Source of the DNA: an uncultured Thermoproteales archaeon
Lineage (GTDB): Archaea; Thermoproteota; Thermoprotei; Thermoproteales; Thermoproteaceae
Direction: 5' to 3'
Length of the DNA: 33,317 bases
NCBI GenBank assembly: GCA_938027595.1
Contig: CALJAK010000013.1
Location: 1-33,317 of the forward strand
The position numbers and the translations under genes were made by a program. The notes under the pieces were generated by a model. It was given only the letters and a program-made list of their open reading frames with translations. It made no database searches and had not been told where the DNA came from. This document shows, one piece after another, positions 16,234 to 23,100 of the stretch (within the stretch, counting starts at the first letter, position 1; every line of letters starts with the position of its first letter).

Positions 16234-16539
16234 GTGTTAGTCTACACCTACCCAGATGGAGAGCCCAGAATTCGCGTAGTGGAGGCGGGGGGTGTGCGTG
16301 TAGTGTCTCTAGACGTCTTCCGCCGCCTTTCCTCCCCCCCGGCCGACGTGGAGTGGATGGAAGTGGGTAAGTGTAGAGTGATGTGGAGGCGGCGGCAGTT
16401 GATGTCTGGCTTCTGCGAATTTCTATATCTCCAAGTGGGGGGAGAGGTGCAGTTGATAAATATGAAGTACGTGGGGCCAGACGCGCCGGAGGTAGTTGTG
16501 GAGGCTTTACTTCAGTTGGAGGATAGTCCAGATCAGTAG
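16234..16539 (+). CDS. Small protein of unknown function
   Basis: A 101-residue soluble protein I do not recognise. It is short, beta-rich and acidic at the C-terminus, and contains only scattered Cys residues (KCRVMW, GFCEF). GTG 16234 fits a leaderless start from the AT-rich element at 16208-16217. Its last 33 nt overlap the 3' end of the small convergent membrane protein gene. Codon use resembles the neighbours, which is the main support that it is real. Confidence 0.5.
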   Translation: MLVYTYPDGEPRIRVVEAGGVRVVSLDVFRRLSSPPADVEWMEVGKCRVMWRRRQLMSGFCEFLYLQVGGEVQLINMKYVGPDAPEVVVEALLQLEDSPDQ

Positions 16540-16707
16540 GTAAGTCAAGGCGAAGAACAACGCCGGCGCTAGGAGTATTACCAACACCTCCTTGAGTTTG
16601 GGTTTTCTATACTCCGGCGGCGATTTTTTCAACATTATGACGTATGTGGCCGCCAGCATTGCTGCGTAGATGGCGGTGGCTATGGCTAACACTTCGACGG
16701 GTTCCAC
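16507..16707 (-). CDS. Small two-helix membrane protein of unknown function
   Basis: A 66-residue protein with two clear hydrophobic segments, about 5-25 (EVLAIATAIYAAMLAATYVIM) and 44-63 (VLVILLAPALFFALTYLLIW), joined by the basic loop KKSPPEYRKPKLKE. I do not recognise it. The frame is open to 17040, but that upstream part overlaps the divergent GH57 gene. GTG 16707 has a TATAAATATA element centred about 22 nt away. It overlaps the convergent neighbour by 33 nt. Confidence 0.55.
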   Translation of the reverse strand: MEPVEVLAIATAIYAAMLAATYVIMLKKSPPEYRKPKLKEVLVILLAPALFFALTYLLIWTILQLK

Positions 16708-16711
16708 GTCA

Positions 16712-16734
16712 AAATTTTTAAGGTATAAATATAA
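16712..16734. promoter_or_regulatory. divergent promoter, small membrane protein / GH57
   Basis: AAAATTTTTAAGGTATAAATATAAA lies in the 33 nt between divergent starts at 16707 and 16741. The left half (TTTTTAA) is about 24 nt before the GH57 GTG, and the right half (TATAAATATA) about 22 nt before the minus-strand GTG, so two TATA boxes are interleaved. Confidence 0.6.
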
Positions 16735-16740
16735 ACCGCC

Positions 16741-18129
16741 GTGATTGTGCTTCACCTCCATTTGTACCAACCCGAGAGGGCTGACCCCTGGCTCGAGGTG
16801 ATTTTCAAAGAGCCGTCGGCCTCTCCCTATAGACATTGGAACGAGCGTATTTCTCACGAGTGTTATGAACCAAATGGAGAGTTGGGTAATTACGACTGGG
16901 TTAGCTTCGACGTGGGGCCCACTCTCTTGACTTGGCTCCATAGATACAAACCGCTGGTGTACAAAGCCCTCTTGGAGGGTGACAGAGCTGGCGTGGAGAA
17001 GTGGGGACACGGCAACGCGTTGGCGCATCCCTACTACCACGCCATCCTCCCCCTACTCCCCCGGGGAGATAGAGAAGTGTTGGTAGAGTGGGGCGTGGAG
17101 TACTTCAAGAGACACTTTAAACGCAGCCCCGAGGGCATGTGGCTCCCCGAGATGGCTGTAGATTACGAAACACTCGAGATTCTGGCGGATTACGGCATTG
17201 TGTACACAGTCTTGACGCAGAGTCAAATCAAAGAGAGGCGGGCTGGGGGTCCGTACAAAGTGGTGTTGCCCAGTGGGCGGAGTATTGTGGTGTTTGTGAG
17301 AGACGAGAGTTTGTCAAATGCTTTAGCCTTTGGGGGGTTTGGCAAATTTTACCAAACGTGGAGTGGGGGAGATGTAATAATAGCGATCGACGGCGAGACT
17401 TTCGGTCACCACATAAGGGGAGAGGAGAGAGAGTTGGCTCGATTTATAGCTAGTCACAGAAGTCGGTTGGCGAATTTCGGCAGGCTGTACGAGGGGGGCA
17501 CTGTGGGCGAGGTGGAGATTGTTGAGAACACCTCCTGGAGCTGCCCCCATGGCCTTGGCCGGTGGGCGAGAGACTGCGGCTGCGACGGTCCCGCGCCGTG
17601 GCGCGAGCCGTTGAGGAGATTGATTGATTGGGTTGGGGCGGAGGTAGACGCTGCGTACGACGCAGCTGGACTGAGCCGTGGGTTTTTGAAGAAATACGTC
17701 GAGGTGTTGATGGGGGGAGACAACTCTAACTACAGCACGAGAGAGTTGAAGCTACTGGAGGCGCAGCGGGCTAAGCTAGCTGCCAACTCAAGCGACGCTT
17801 GGTTCTTCGCTAGGTTGGGTATAGAATTCGGCATCGCCGTCAAGTGGGCTTTGAGAGCGTTAGAACTCGCCGAGAGGCCTCTAGAGCCGTTTTTCCAGAA
17901 GCTCTCTCAGATAGTAAACAGTGAAAGGGCCTACTCTCTACTGCCGGTGGTTAGGGGACCGCTTATGGCGATTATGATGTATTTAGCGCTGCAGACCGCC
18001 GGCGTGGACGCCGAGGCTGTAGGTCCATACGCCGTGAAGTCAACCGACGATGTGTTTGAGGTGGTGGATACTAGAACGCGGGAGGTGTTTATATATAGAC
18101 AGGGGTTGATGTGGTTTGAGAAGTTATGA
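16741..18129 (+). CDS. Glycoside hydrolase family 57 (alpha-amylase / glucanotransferase type)
   Basis: A GH57 enzyme acting on alpha-glucans. The N-terminal motif is VLHLHLYQPERADPW (HQP-type motif), then SPYRHWNERISHECYEPN and GHGNALAHPYYHAI. The predicted nucleophile is Glu137 in GMWLPEM and the acid/base Asp217 in IAIDGETFGHH. At 462 aa it covers the catalytic barrel and helical domain only; there is no signal peptide, so it is probably cytoplasmic, acting on glycogen or imported oligosaccharides. GTG 16741 is leaderless by the TATA rule. The MFS transporter gene starts inside its stop (ATGA), a tight two-gene operon that suggests linked uptake and breakdown or export. Exact specificity (amylase, branching, 4-alpha-glucanotransferase) is open. 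Confidence 0.87.
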   Translation: MIVLHLHLYQPERADPWLEVIFKEPSASPYRHWNERISHECYEPNGELGNYDWVSFDVGPTLLTWLHRYKPLVYKALLEGDRAGVEKWGHGNALAHPYYHAILPLLPRGDREVLVEWGVEYFKRHFKRSPEGMWLPEMAVDYETLEILADYGIVYTVLTQSQIKERRAGGPYKVVLPSGRSIVVFVRDESLSNALAFGGFGKFYQTWSGGDVIIAIDGETFGHHIRGEERELARFIASHRSRLANFGRLYEGGTVGEVEIVENTSWSCPHGLGRWARDCGCDGPAPWREPLRRLIDWVGAEVDAAYDAAGLSRGFLKKYVEVLMGGDNSNYSTRELKLLEAQRAKLAANSSDAWFFARLGIEFGIAVKWALRALELAERPLEPFFQKLSQIVNSERAYSLLPVVRGPLMAIMMYLALQTAGVDAEAVGPYAVKSTDDVFEVVDTRTREVFIYRQGLMWFEKL

Positions 18130-19319
18130 ACGTCGTAACTTCCTACATACCGATTTTAGTGGCTCGCGTCGGGTCCGGCGCGAGTGCTTTTCTAGTAGTG
18201 AAACTAGCCAGCGGCGGCAAGTTGGAAGCTGGCTTGGTGCTCGCTGCCTATCCATATTTAGAAGCGCTGGGGGCACTCATAGCGGGTAGGTGGTCTGATT
18301 TCTTTGGGCGTAAGAAAACGCTGCTGGTTGGATACGTCGTTAGGTCAGTCGCCATGTTGGCGCTGGCTTGGGCTTTCTATACACACGAATCTCCACTGTT
18401 AGAAGCCGCGTTGAACGGAATCATTGGCTTCACTACGGCTTTCATCCTCACTGCGTCTCTAGCCATGGCTACCGACCTCACAGAGAGGAGAAACCGGGGG
18501 ATAGGCATGGGGGGCTTTGAATTGGTGAATTTCTTGAGCTACGGAGTGGGGTATCTCGCCGGCTCTGTGTTGTACGCCATCTTCCAAAACGCCATTGCTT
18601 ACCTCGCCGTGGCTCTAGCCACTGCTGCAGCTATCCCCGTCTTCGCTGCGTATTTGTCCGAAACGCGGCCCGAAGCGCCGACAGAGAGAAAATTCTTACT
18701 CTCAGTCCTCCCCCCCTCGGCCGTGGCGCTGTTGCCAGTGTGGTTTGGTCTCACTACCATGATAGGCATGGCTATGTACATACCTAGAGTTTTAGACTTG
18801 GGCAACGCCGGGGGTTTACTCACTAGAGTGGTCGATAGGCTAGGCGACGTGTCTGTGGGTCTTCTCTACATAGGTGCATTGACGACGTTGGGTGGGGGCG
18901 CCGTGTTTTTCGGTAGTCTCTCAGACAAGTGGGGTAGGATGCGGACGTTTCGGATTGGGCTCGCCGGCGGCGTTTTGGCGCTAGTCACGTTGAATGCAGC
19001 TCTATACGCAGGTCTCGATTTGATTCTCTCTTTCGCAGTGGCGGTTCCCCTCTTGTTTCTAGCTTCCGCCATGGGTCCCAGCATATTGGCGTTAATTGGC
19101 GACGAGGCGTCTATACACTACAGAGGTACCGTCATGGGTATCTACAGCGTGATGTTAGGTCTCGGCATTGGCTTCGGCAGTACGTTGGCTGGAGCAGTGG
19201 CGCACGTTTACCACGCCGCGGAGTTGTATGGACTTGCACACGCCGCTTTGGCGGTGTTTCTAGCGATGACTGCGATACACATCGCTCTAGATTGGACAAT
19301 CCGGAAAAAATATATATAG
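18126..19319 (+). CDS. MFS transporter
   Basis: A 397-residue major facilitator superfamily permease with about 11-12 hydrophobic segments. The cytoplasmic loop motif A is seen as GRWSDFFGRKKT after TM2 and in degenerate form as GSLSDKWGRMRT in the second half, showing the usual two-fold repeat. ATG 18126 overlaps the GH57 stop, so it is translated from the GH57 message. A sugar or maltodextrin substrate is suggested only by this context. The C-terminal codons overlap the AT-rich promoter of the next gene. Confidence 0.85.
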   Translation: MNVVTSYIPILVARVGSGASAFLVVKLASGGKLEAGLVLAAYPYLEALGALIAGRWSDFFGRKKTLLVGYVVRSVAMLALAWAFYTHESPLLEAALNGIIGFTTAFILTASLAMATDLTERRNRGIGMGGFELVNFLSYGVGYLAGSVLYAIFQNAIAYLAVALATAAAIPVFAAYLSETRPEAPTERKFLLSVLPPSAVALLPVWFGLTTMIGMAMYIPRVLDLGNAGGLLTRVVDRLGDVSVGLLYIGALTTLGGGAVFFGSLSDKWGRMRTFRIGLAGGVLALVTLNAALYAGLDLILSFAVAVPLLFLASAMGPSILALIGDEASIHYRGTVMGIYSVMLGLGIGFGSTLAGAVAHVYHAAELYGLAHAALAVFLAMTAIHIALDWTIRKKYI

Positions 19320-19346
19320 CCCCCAACTCTGGGAGTCAATGTCGGG

Positions 19347-20372
19347 GTGTGTGATTGCCTCCCCCGCTTGCGTCGCTTTATTGCGGAGGGTTGGATAAAA
19401 GCGAGAGATAGAGAGGAAGCTCGCTGCGTCTCGCTCCTGCTCCGCCGGGTTGTACAACCCGGCGACGTGGCGTCTCTGGCTGAGTTAACTCCCAAACCCA
19501 ACGCCGCGAGAGTATTCAACAGTCCGCTGGAGCTCCTCACAGACAATTGGCCCACGCCGCTTTTGAAAATAAGCGACCCCCCCAGAGAGGCTTTCGCGAA
19601 ACTCGAGTGGTACAACCCCTTCAGTGGGAGTATTAAAGACAGGACTGTCTACGCTCTGCTGGAGGGGCTGGGGGGCGATAGAGTTGTGGAAGTCTCTAGT
19701 GGAAATGTGGCTTTAGCCATGGGCGCTTTGGGGAATATCATGGGTAAGAGAGTGAAGATATACCTACCCACCGCCGGTAGTTACGTAGCTCCATTACTAG
19801 ACGTGCTTGGGGTTGAGCACCAAGTTTTGGACGTCACGTTGACTGTAGAAGCGTTGGAACACCTGGAGAAAGACATTAGAGAGGGGGCGGTGCACCCAAA
19901 CCAATTCATGAACGACCAGAATTTCCTCGCTCACATTAGAACCGCCGTGGAGATAGAGTGGCAACTGAATCAAGTTGGGAAGAAACTCACGCACGTAGTG
20001 GCTGCGGTGGGTACTTCTGGCCACTCGTCGGCGTTGGGGTTTTACTTTGGGGTTAGACACGGCGCTAGACTAGTGGCGGTCCAGCCGCGTGATTGGATTC
20101 CTGGAATTCGGCGTGTGGAGAGTGGCGTGAAGTGGTTACACTGCGTGGAGGCGGAGGTGAGAGAAGTGTCTCTAGCAGAAGCAATGGAGGGCGTGAGGCA
20201 ATTCGCCAAGCGGTGGGGGTTGTTAGTGGGGCCGAGCGCCGGCGCTGTCTATTGGGTTTTCCAACAGATGAACTCTGGGGGTGTCTATCTGTTGGTGTTG
20301 CCAGACAACCTCTTCAAGTACCTCCCGCTGCTTGAAAGATTTAAAGAAATATCTAGATATGGGTATGGCTAG
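19347..20372 (+). CDS. PLP-dependent cysteine synthase-like enzyme (O-phosphoserine sulfhydrylase type)
   Basis: Fold-type II PLP enzyme of the cysteine synthase / threonine synthase superfamily, 341 aa. KLEWYNPFSGSIKDRT holds the PLP lysine (Lys97); VEVSSGNVALAMGALG is the substrate loop, and VGTSGHSSALG the phosphate-binding glycine loop. The preceding ~70-residue N-terminal extension resembles that of archaeal O-phosphoserine sulfhydrylases, which make cysteine from O-phosphoserine and sulfide; this assignment is inference, and threonine-dehydratase-like enzymes are the alternative. GTG 19347 is used; the TATA element (AAAATATATATA, 19307-19318) is about 35 nt upstream, giving a leader of roughly 12 nt. 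Confidence 0.75.
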   Translation: MCDCLPRLRRFIAEGWIKARDREEARCVSLLLRRVVQPGDVASLAELTPKPNAARVFNSPLELLTDNWPTPLLKISDPPREAFAKLEWYNPFSGSIKDRTVYALLEGLGGDRVVEVSSGNVALAMGALGNIMGKRVKIYLPTAGSYVAPLLDVLGVEHQVLDVTLTVEALEHLEKDIREGAVHPNQFMNDQNFLAHIRTAVEIEWQLNQVGKKLTHVVAAVGTSGHSSALGFYFGVRHGARLVAVQPRDWIPGIRRVESGVKWLHCVEAEVREVSLAEAMEGVRQFAKRWGLLVGPSAGAVYWVFQQMNSGGVYLLVLPDNLFKYLPLLERFKEISRYGYG

Positions 20373-21054
20373 GATGACGCCCGCCCAGCGGCTTGTGTTG
20401 TACTACATGGCTTTCGAAACGCTCTACCGTGGCAAGTCTTGGTTCACTTTTGAGGAACTTAGGGAGGGCACTGGTTTGTCTACTAGGTCGCTGCGTACGG
20501 CTCTAGCGGCGTTGAGGAAGATTGGCTACGTGGAGAGTTTCCTCAAGCCGGGCGGGGGGAGGCGACACATACACAAATTGTCTCTAGACAAAATGCTGCC
20601 CGAGCCGGAGCCGCGGGGGTTGTATTTGATAGACGTGGCTGGCGAGGTTTTGACCCCCAACGCCATTTCGATAATTGCCAAGGCAGACGTAGTGCTCTAC
20701 ACGCCGTCGGTGCCAGTGGAGAAATTGGAGAATTTAGCTAAGAGACTAGAGCCGTTCTCTGGCGTTGTGCCGAATCAACGCGCCGTGGCTCTAGTTTTCA
20801 ACTCGCTGCTAGATTGGGAAACCATCGCGCCGGTGGCCACCGGCGCTAAGTACATATGTGCCTCTAACTTACTAGACAAAGCCATTGGGGTCTGCCTCAC
20901 TTGCGGCGAGGTGGACATAGATCTAAAAACGGTTAGAATTACCTCTAGTTACGACCTCCAGAGTCGGTACGAGCTGTTGGGCACGATAGTAGTGGAGAGC
21001 TGTGGGGGGAAGAGGGCGGAGCTTTTTGTATACAGACAAAACAGTTATAAGTAA
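20365..21054 (+). CDS. Winged-HTH protein with a tetrapyrrole-methylase-like C-terminal domain
   Basis: A 229-residue two-domain protein. Residues about 4-75 form a helix-turn-helix: YRGKSWFTFEELREGTGLST, then SLRTALAALRKIGYVESF and a basic wing (KPGGGRRHIHKL). After a proline hinge, RGLYLIDVAGEVLTPNAISI followed by IAKADVVLYTPSVP mirrors the start of tetrapyrrole (precorrin) methylases and diphthine synthase, which read LYLVGxGPGxxxxLTxxAxxxxxxADVVxY. The GxG SAM loop is degenerate (DVAGE). A ligand-sensing repressor is plausible, but no function is known to me. ATG 20365 (alternatives 20359 and 20374) lies in the end of the previous gene, about 23 nt after GATTTAAAG. Confidence 0.55.
   Translation: MARMTPAQRLVLYYMAFETLYRGKSWFTFEELREGTGLSTRSLRTALAALRKIGYVESFLKPGGGRRHIHKLSLDKMLPEPEPRGLYLIDVAGEVLTPNAISIIAKADVVLYTPSVPVEKLENLAKRLEPFSGVVPNQRAVALVFNSLLDWETIAPVATGAKYICASNLLDKAIGVCLTCGEVDIDLKTVRITSSYDLQSRYELLGTIVVESCGGKRAELFVYRQNSYK
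21045..21052 (+). promoter_or_regulatory. TATA element for the small ORF / E1-like gene
   Basis: TTATAAGT, centred at about 21048, lies exactly 23 nt before ATG 21071, the distance found for other leaderless genes in this window. It overlaps the stop of the HTH gene. Confidence 0.55.
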
Positions 21055-21070
21055 GAAAAGCATGAGGTAC

Positions 21071-21181
21071 ATGACGCCAAACATACACAAACTATCCATT
21101 TCTGTTAGTGTGGATAATGTGGATGAGTGGAGTGTCTCTCAAGAAGATAATTCTACTACCCCTCACTCCTCCGCGAAGTGA
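21071..21181 (+). CDS. Putative 36-residue peptide preceding the E1-like enzyme
   Basis: A very short open frame that starts at the position predicted by the TATA element and ends in TGA immediately before the ATG of the E1-like gene (no spacer). The product begins MTPNIHKLSISVSVDNVDEW and is rich in Ser, Thr, Asn and Asp, ending in SSAK; it has no cysteine. An in-frame ATG also exists at 21062. It may be a real peptide (E1-like enzymes can modify short peptides, as in microcin C7), a translated leader that delivers ribosomes to the next ATG, or chance. No homologue is recognised. Confidence 0.4.
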   Translation: MTPNIHKLSISVSVDNVDEWSVSQEDNSTTPHSSAK

Positions 21182-21922
21182 ATGAAATTAAGATACAGTA
21201 GACAACTGCCGGTAGTTGGGGAGGGGGGACAGGAGAAGATTGGCAAGACTTCTGTGGCGGTCTTCGGAATTGGGGGGTTGGGCACTTTGATAGCTAGGTA
21301 CCTAGCGGGTGGGGGGTTTAGAAAACTCGTCTTGGTGGATTTCGACACTGTGTCTATTTCAGATATCCACCGGCAGGTTTTGTACACTACCAATGACGTG
21401 GGGAGAGTCAAGACAGAGGTGGCGGCCGCTCTACTGAAGGCTGTGAATCCAGAAGTGGAGATAGAGACCTACGGCGAACCGATCAGCCCCCAGCTGGCTG
21501 AGGCAGTGGTGGGGGGTGTGGATATTGTGGTAGACGCTTTGGATAACTGGGCCGCTCGGCATGTAGTCAACCGGGCGGCGGTGAGTGGGGGGAAGCCTCT
21601 AGTCCACGGCGCTGTGCAAGAGTGGTATGGACACGTAACGACGGTGGTGCCCGCCGTCACTCCATGTCTCGAGGATTTGTTTGGGAAATTCAAGTCGCTA
21701 CCTTCATGTGCAGTGGGGGTGTGTCCAGTCCTAGGACCGGCGGTGGGGGTAGTGGCGTCGTTGATGGCGCTGGAGGTGTTCAACGTGGCGCTGGGTTCTC
21801 CAAAACTCGCCGGGCGGTTGTTGGTAGTGGATTTGAAACACATGACGTTTGACACAATCGCGGTGGCGGCTAGCGAGAAGTGTCCAGTTTGCGCAGGGCG
21901 GGAGTTGGGGAGTGGAGCGTAG
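21182..21922 (+). CDS. E1-like adenylyltransferase (ThiF/MoeB/HesA family)
   Basis: A 246-residue enzyme that adenylates the C-terminus of a ubiquitin-like sulfur carrier. LRYSRQLPVVGEGGQEKI is the family start; GIGGLGT (29-35) is the nucleotide loop, with DIHRQVLY and DALDNWAARHVVN completing the ATP site. Cys176 (PSCAVGVC) matches the catalytic cysteine position of MoeB/ThiF. The zinc ligands are partly changed: the C-terminal CPVC pair (234, 237) is present, but the first pair is reduced to Cys162 (TPCLEDL), perhaps compensated by Cys181. The partner (MoaD/ThiS/SAMP-like) is not in the window, apart from the possibility of the small ORF that abuts it. Confidence 0.88.
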   Translation: MKLRYSRQLPVVGEGGQEKIGKTSVAVFGIGGLGTLIARYLAGGGFRKLVLVDFDTVSISDIHRQVLYTTNDVGRVKTEVAAALLKAVNPEVEIETYGEPISPQLAEAVVGGVDIVVDALDNWAARHVVNRAAVSGGKPLVHGAVQEWYGHVTTVVPAVTPCLEDLFGKFKSLPSCAVGVCPVLGPAVGVVASLMALEVFNVALGSPKLAGRLLVVDLKHMTFDTIAVAASEKCPVCAGRELGSGA

Positions 21923-21924
21923 AA

Positions 21925-21934
21925 GATATAAAGA
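21925..21934 (+). promoter_or_regulatory. TATA element for the C/D box sRNA
   Basis: GATATAAAGA begins two bases after the E1-like stop. Its centre is about 23 nt before the C box at 21952, where a C/D sRNA would begin. Confidence 0.6.
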
Positions 21935-21949
21935 GAGACGTAGAGCTCG

Positions 21950-22003
21950 TCGTGATGTGTGGGAACCTCTCGGAGAGGTGAAGATTTTGCCGAGAACTGA
22001 TCG
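21950..22003 (+). ncRNA. C/D box small RNA (2'-O-methylation guide)
   Basis: The spacing is that of an archaeal dual-guide sRNA: C box GTGATGT (21952-21958, consensus RTGATGA, last base changed), 12-nt D' guide (21959-21970), D' box CGGA (21971-21974), C' box GTGAAGA (21978-21984), 12-nt D guide TTTTGCCGAGAA (21985-21996) and D box CTGA (21997-22000). Both guides are the usual length, and the D'-C' spacer is 3 nt. The complement of the D guide contains CUCGGCAAA, which from memory occurs in domain IV of archaeal 23S rRNA; with the box+5 rule the target would be the C of CUCG. The D' target is not recognised. It lies between convergent protein genes behind its own TATA element. Confidence 0.72.
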
Positions 22004-22043
22004 GTTTGTTTCTCTCGTCACAAATCGGCACTCTGACTCTTCG

Positions 22044-22337
22044 TCACGTATATCGCTCCAAGTTTTCAATGACTTCTCCAAACCCCCTGTTTCTCAACTC
22101 GTCTAAGTCTCTCTTGTCGTATTTGTGGATGATGTCTCCCTTGTCGCTTGAGAATTCCCACAACGCCACGATGACGTAATCCCCCGCCTTGAGCCAAAGC
22201 TTCCGCCTCAAGCGGCCTGGGAGTCTGGCTGTCCGCACTTCCCCATCGCCACATATCACTCTAAACCGCCCGTCGCCTAGCATATCTATAACTTTACATA
22301 GAATTTCCCCCTCGCCCGGGGTTCTGAATTCCGACAT
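22044..22337 (-). CDS. eif1A: Translation initiation factor aIF1A
   Basis: A 97-residue S1/OB-fold protein that binds the ribosomal A site during initiation. The pattern GEILCKVIDMLGDGRFRVICGDG, read as GEILCKVIDMLGDGRF plus RVICGDGEVRTARLPG, then RRKLWLKAGDYVIVALWEF and the KGDIIHKYDKRDLDEL tail, is characteristic of aIF1A/eIF1A. The basic N-terminal tail of eukaryotic homologues is missing, as in other archaea. ATG 22337 is 25 nt from the centre of TTAAAAAACTTTA (22358-22370), so it is leaderless; this promoter lies in the 3' end of the upstream TnpB-like gene. Confidence 0.94.
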   Translation of the reverse strand: MSEFRTPGEGEILCKVIDMLGDGRFRVICGDGEVRTARLPGRLRRKLWLKAGDYVIVALWEFSSDKGDIIHKYDKRDLDELRNRGFGEVIENLERYT

Positions 22338-22367
22338 GGCTACACAACTGTCTCTAGTTAAAAAACT

Positions 22368-23099
22368 TTAGACTTGGGGGTAGTAGAGTCTAAATATTTC
22401 TCTAAGCTCAGCCAGCTGCTGCATGCGGCCGAGCCGCCTCACTATGTTCCTAGCCAACGCCCACACTGCGTTGACGTCGCGGCTGACTTGAATCTTGCAC
22501 TGTGGACAGCGGACGACCCGCCCCCGCTTCTCCATACGTCCACCGCAGAGTGGACAGACGTCCGAGATCATGGTGGTGTGCAACTCTACGAAGTAATCTC
22601 TAGCTAAGTGGAACACTTCCCCAAGGAGTGGTTGGAATTTAGCCACTTGGGGGAGGTCTACGACTACTACGTTGACGCCTCTCTTTGGGTGGAAGGCCTC
22701 TTTCACGCCCCCCGCCACCCCCCGCGCCGCCAGTTCCACATATCCACCCATTCTAAACACTCTGTAGACAACGCCCCCCTCGTTTACGTCCATGGCGTGG
22801 ACGACGAATGGAGTTCCACTGACGGCGTCCGGCAAGTTGGCCAACTCGTCTTTCTTCAAGAGGCGCACTATGACTCTGTCGCCAGACAGCAGTACCTCTG
22901 CCTTACTGACGCCGAATTGAGACGCGTTTGAGTAAGTCATTCTCCAACTTTTGTACATACAGAGAGGCACTTCGCCGCTGTATATCGACACGAAGTCGTC
23001 CACCACTCTCACCAAACCCCCCAACTCCACCACTGCGTAAGTGCCCCCCAACACCTCTCTCACTTTGTCAACGTCGCACTTGAGCGAATAGGTAAACAT
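22368..23099 (-). CDS. Compact TnpB-like protein with RuvC core and zinc ribbon (domesticated candidate)
   Basis: A 243-residue protein whose C-terminal half follows the TnpB (IS200/IS605, Cas12 ancestor) order. RuvC-I Asp104 is in FVVHAMDVNEGG. RuvC-II VNVVVVDLP has Asp148 where TnpB has Glu. The zinc ribbon follows with Cys182/185 and Cys198/201 (CPLCGG...CPQC), then RuvC-III Asp208 in SRDVNAVWALARNI. The N-terminal 100 residues are beta-rich, like the strand segment just before RuvC in TnpB; the helical REC part is missing (TnpB is usually 350-450 aa). No TnpA gene or transposon end is seen, and codon use matches the neighbours. The ATG is one base after the metallophosphoesterase stop, so they are one operon. 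The TnpB relation is inference from motifs. Confidence 0.65.
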   Translation of the reverse strand: MFTYSLKCDVDKVREVLGGTYAVVELGGLVRVVDDFVSIYSGEVPLCMYKSWRMTYSNASQFGVSKAEVLLSGDRVIVRLLKKDELANLPDAVSGTPFVVHAMDVNEGGVVYRVFRMGGYVELAARGVAGGVKEAFHPKRGVNVVVVDLPQVAKFQPLLGEVFHLARDYFVELHTTMISDVCPLCGGRMEKRGRVVRCPQCKIQVSRDVNAVWALARNIVRRLGRMQQLAELREIFRLYYPQV

Positions 23100-23100
23100 A

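Noticed and set aside
22368-23099. A complete IS200/IS605 element
   Set aside because: No TnpA gene, no subterminal hairpins, and flanking genes abut within one base, so the TnpB-like gene is not in a visible mobile element.
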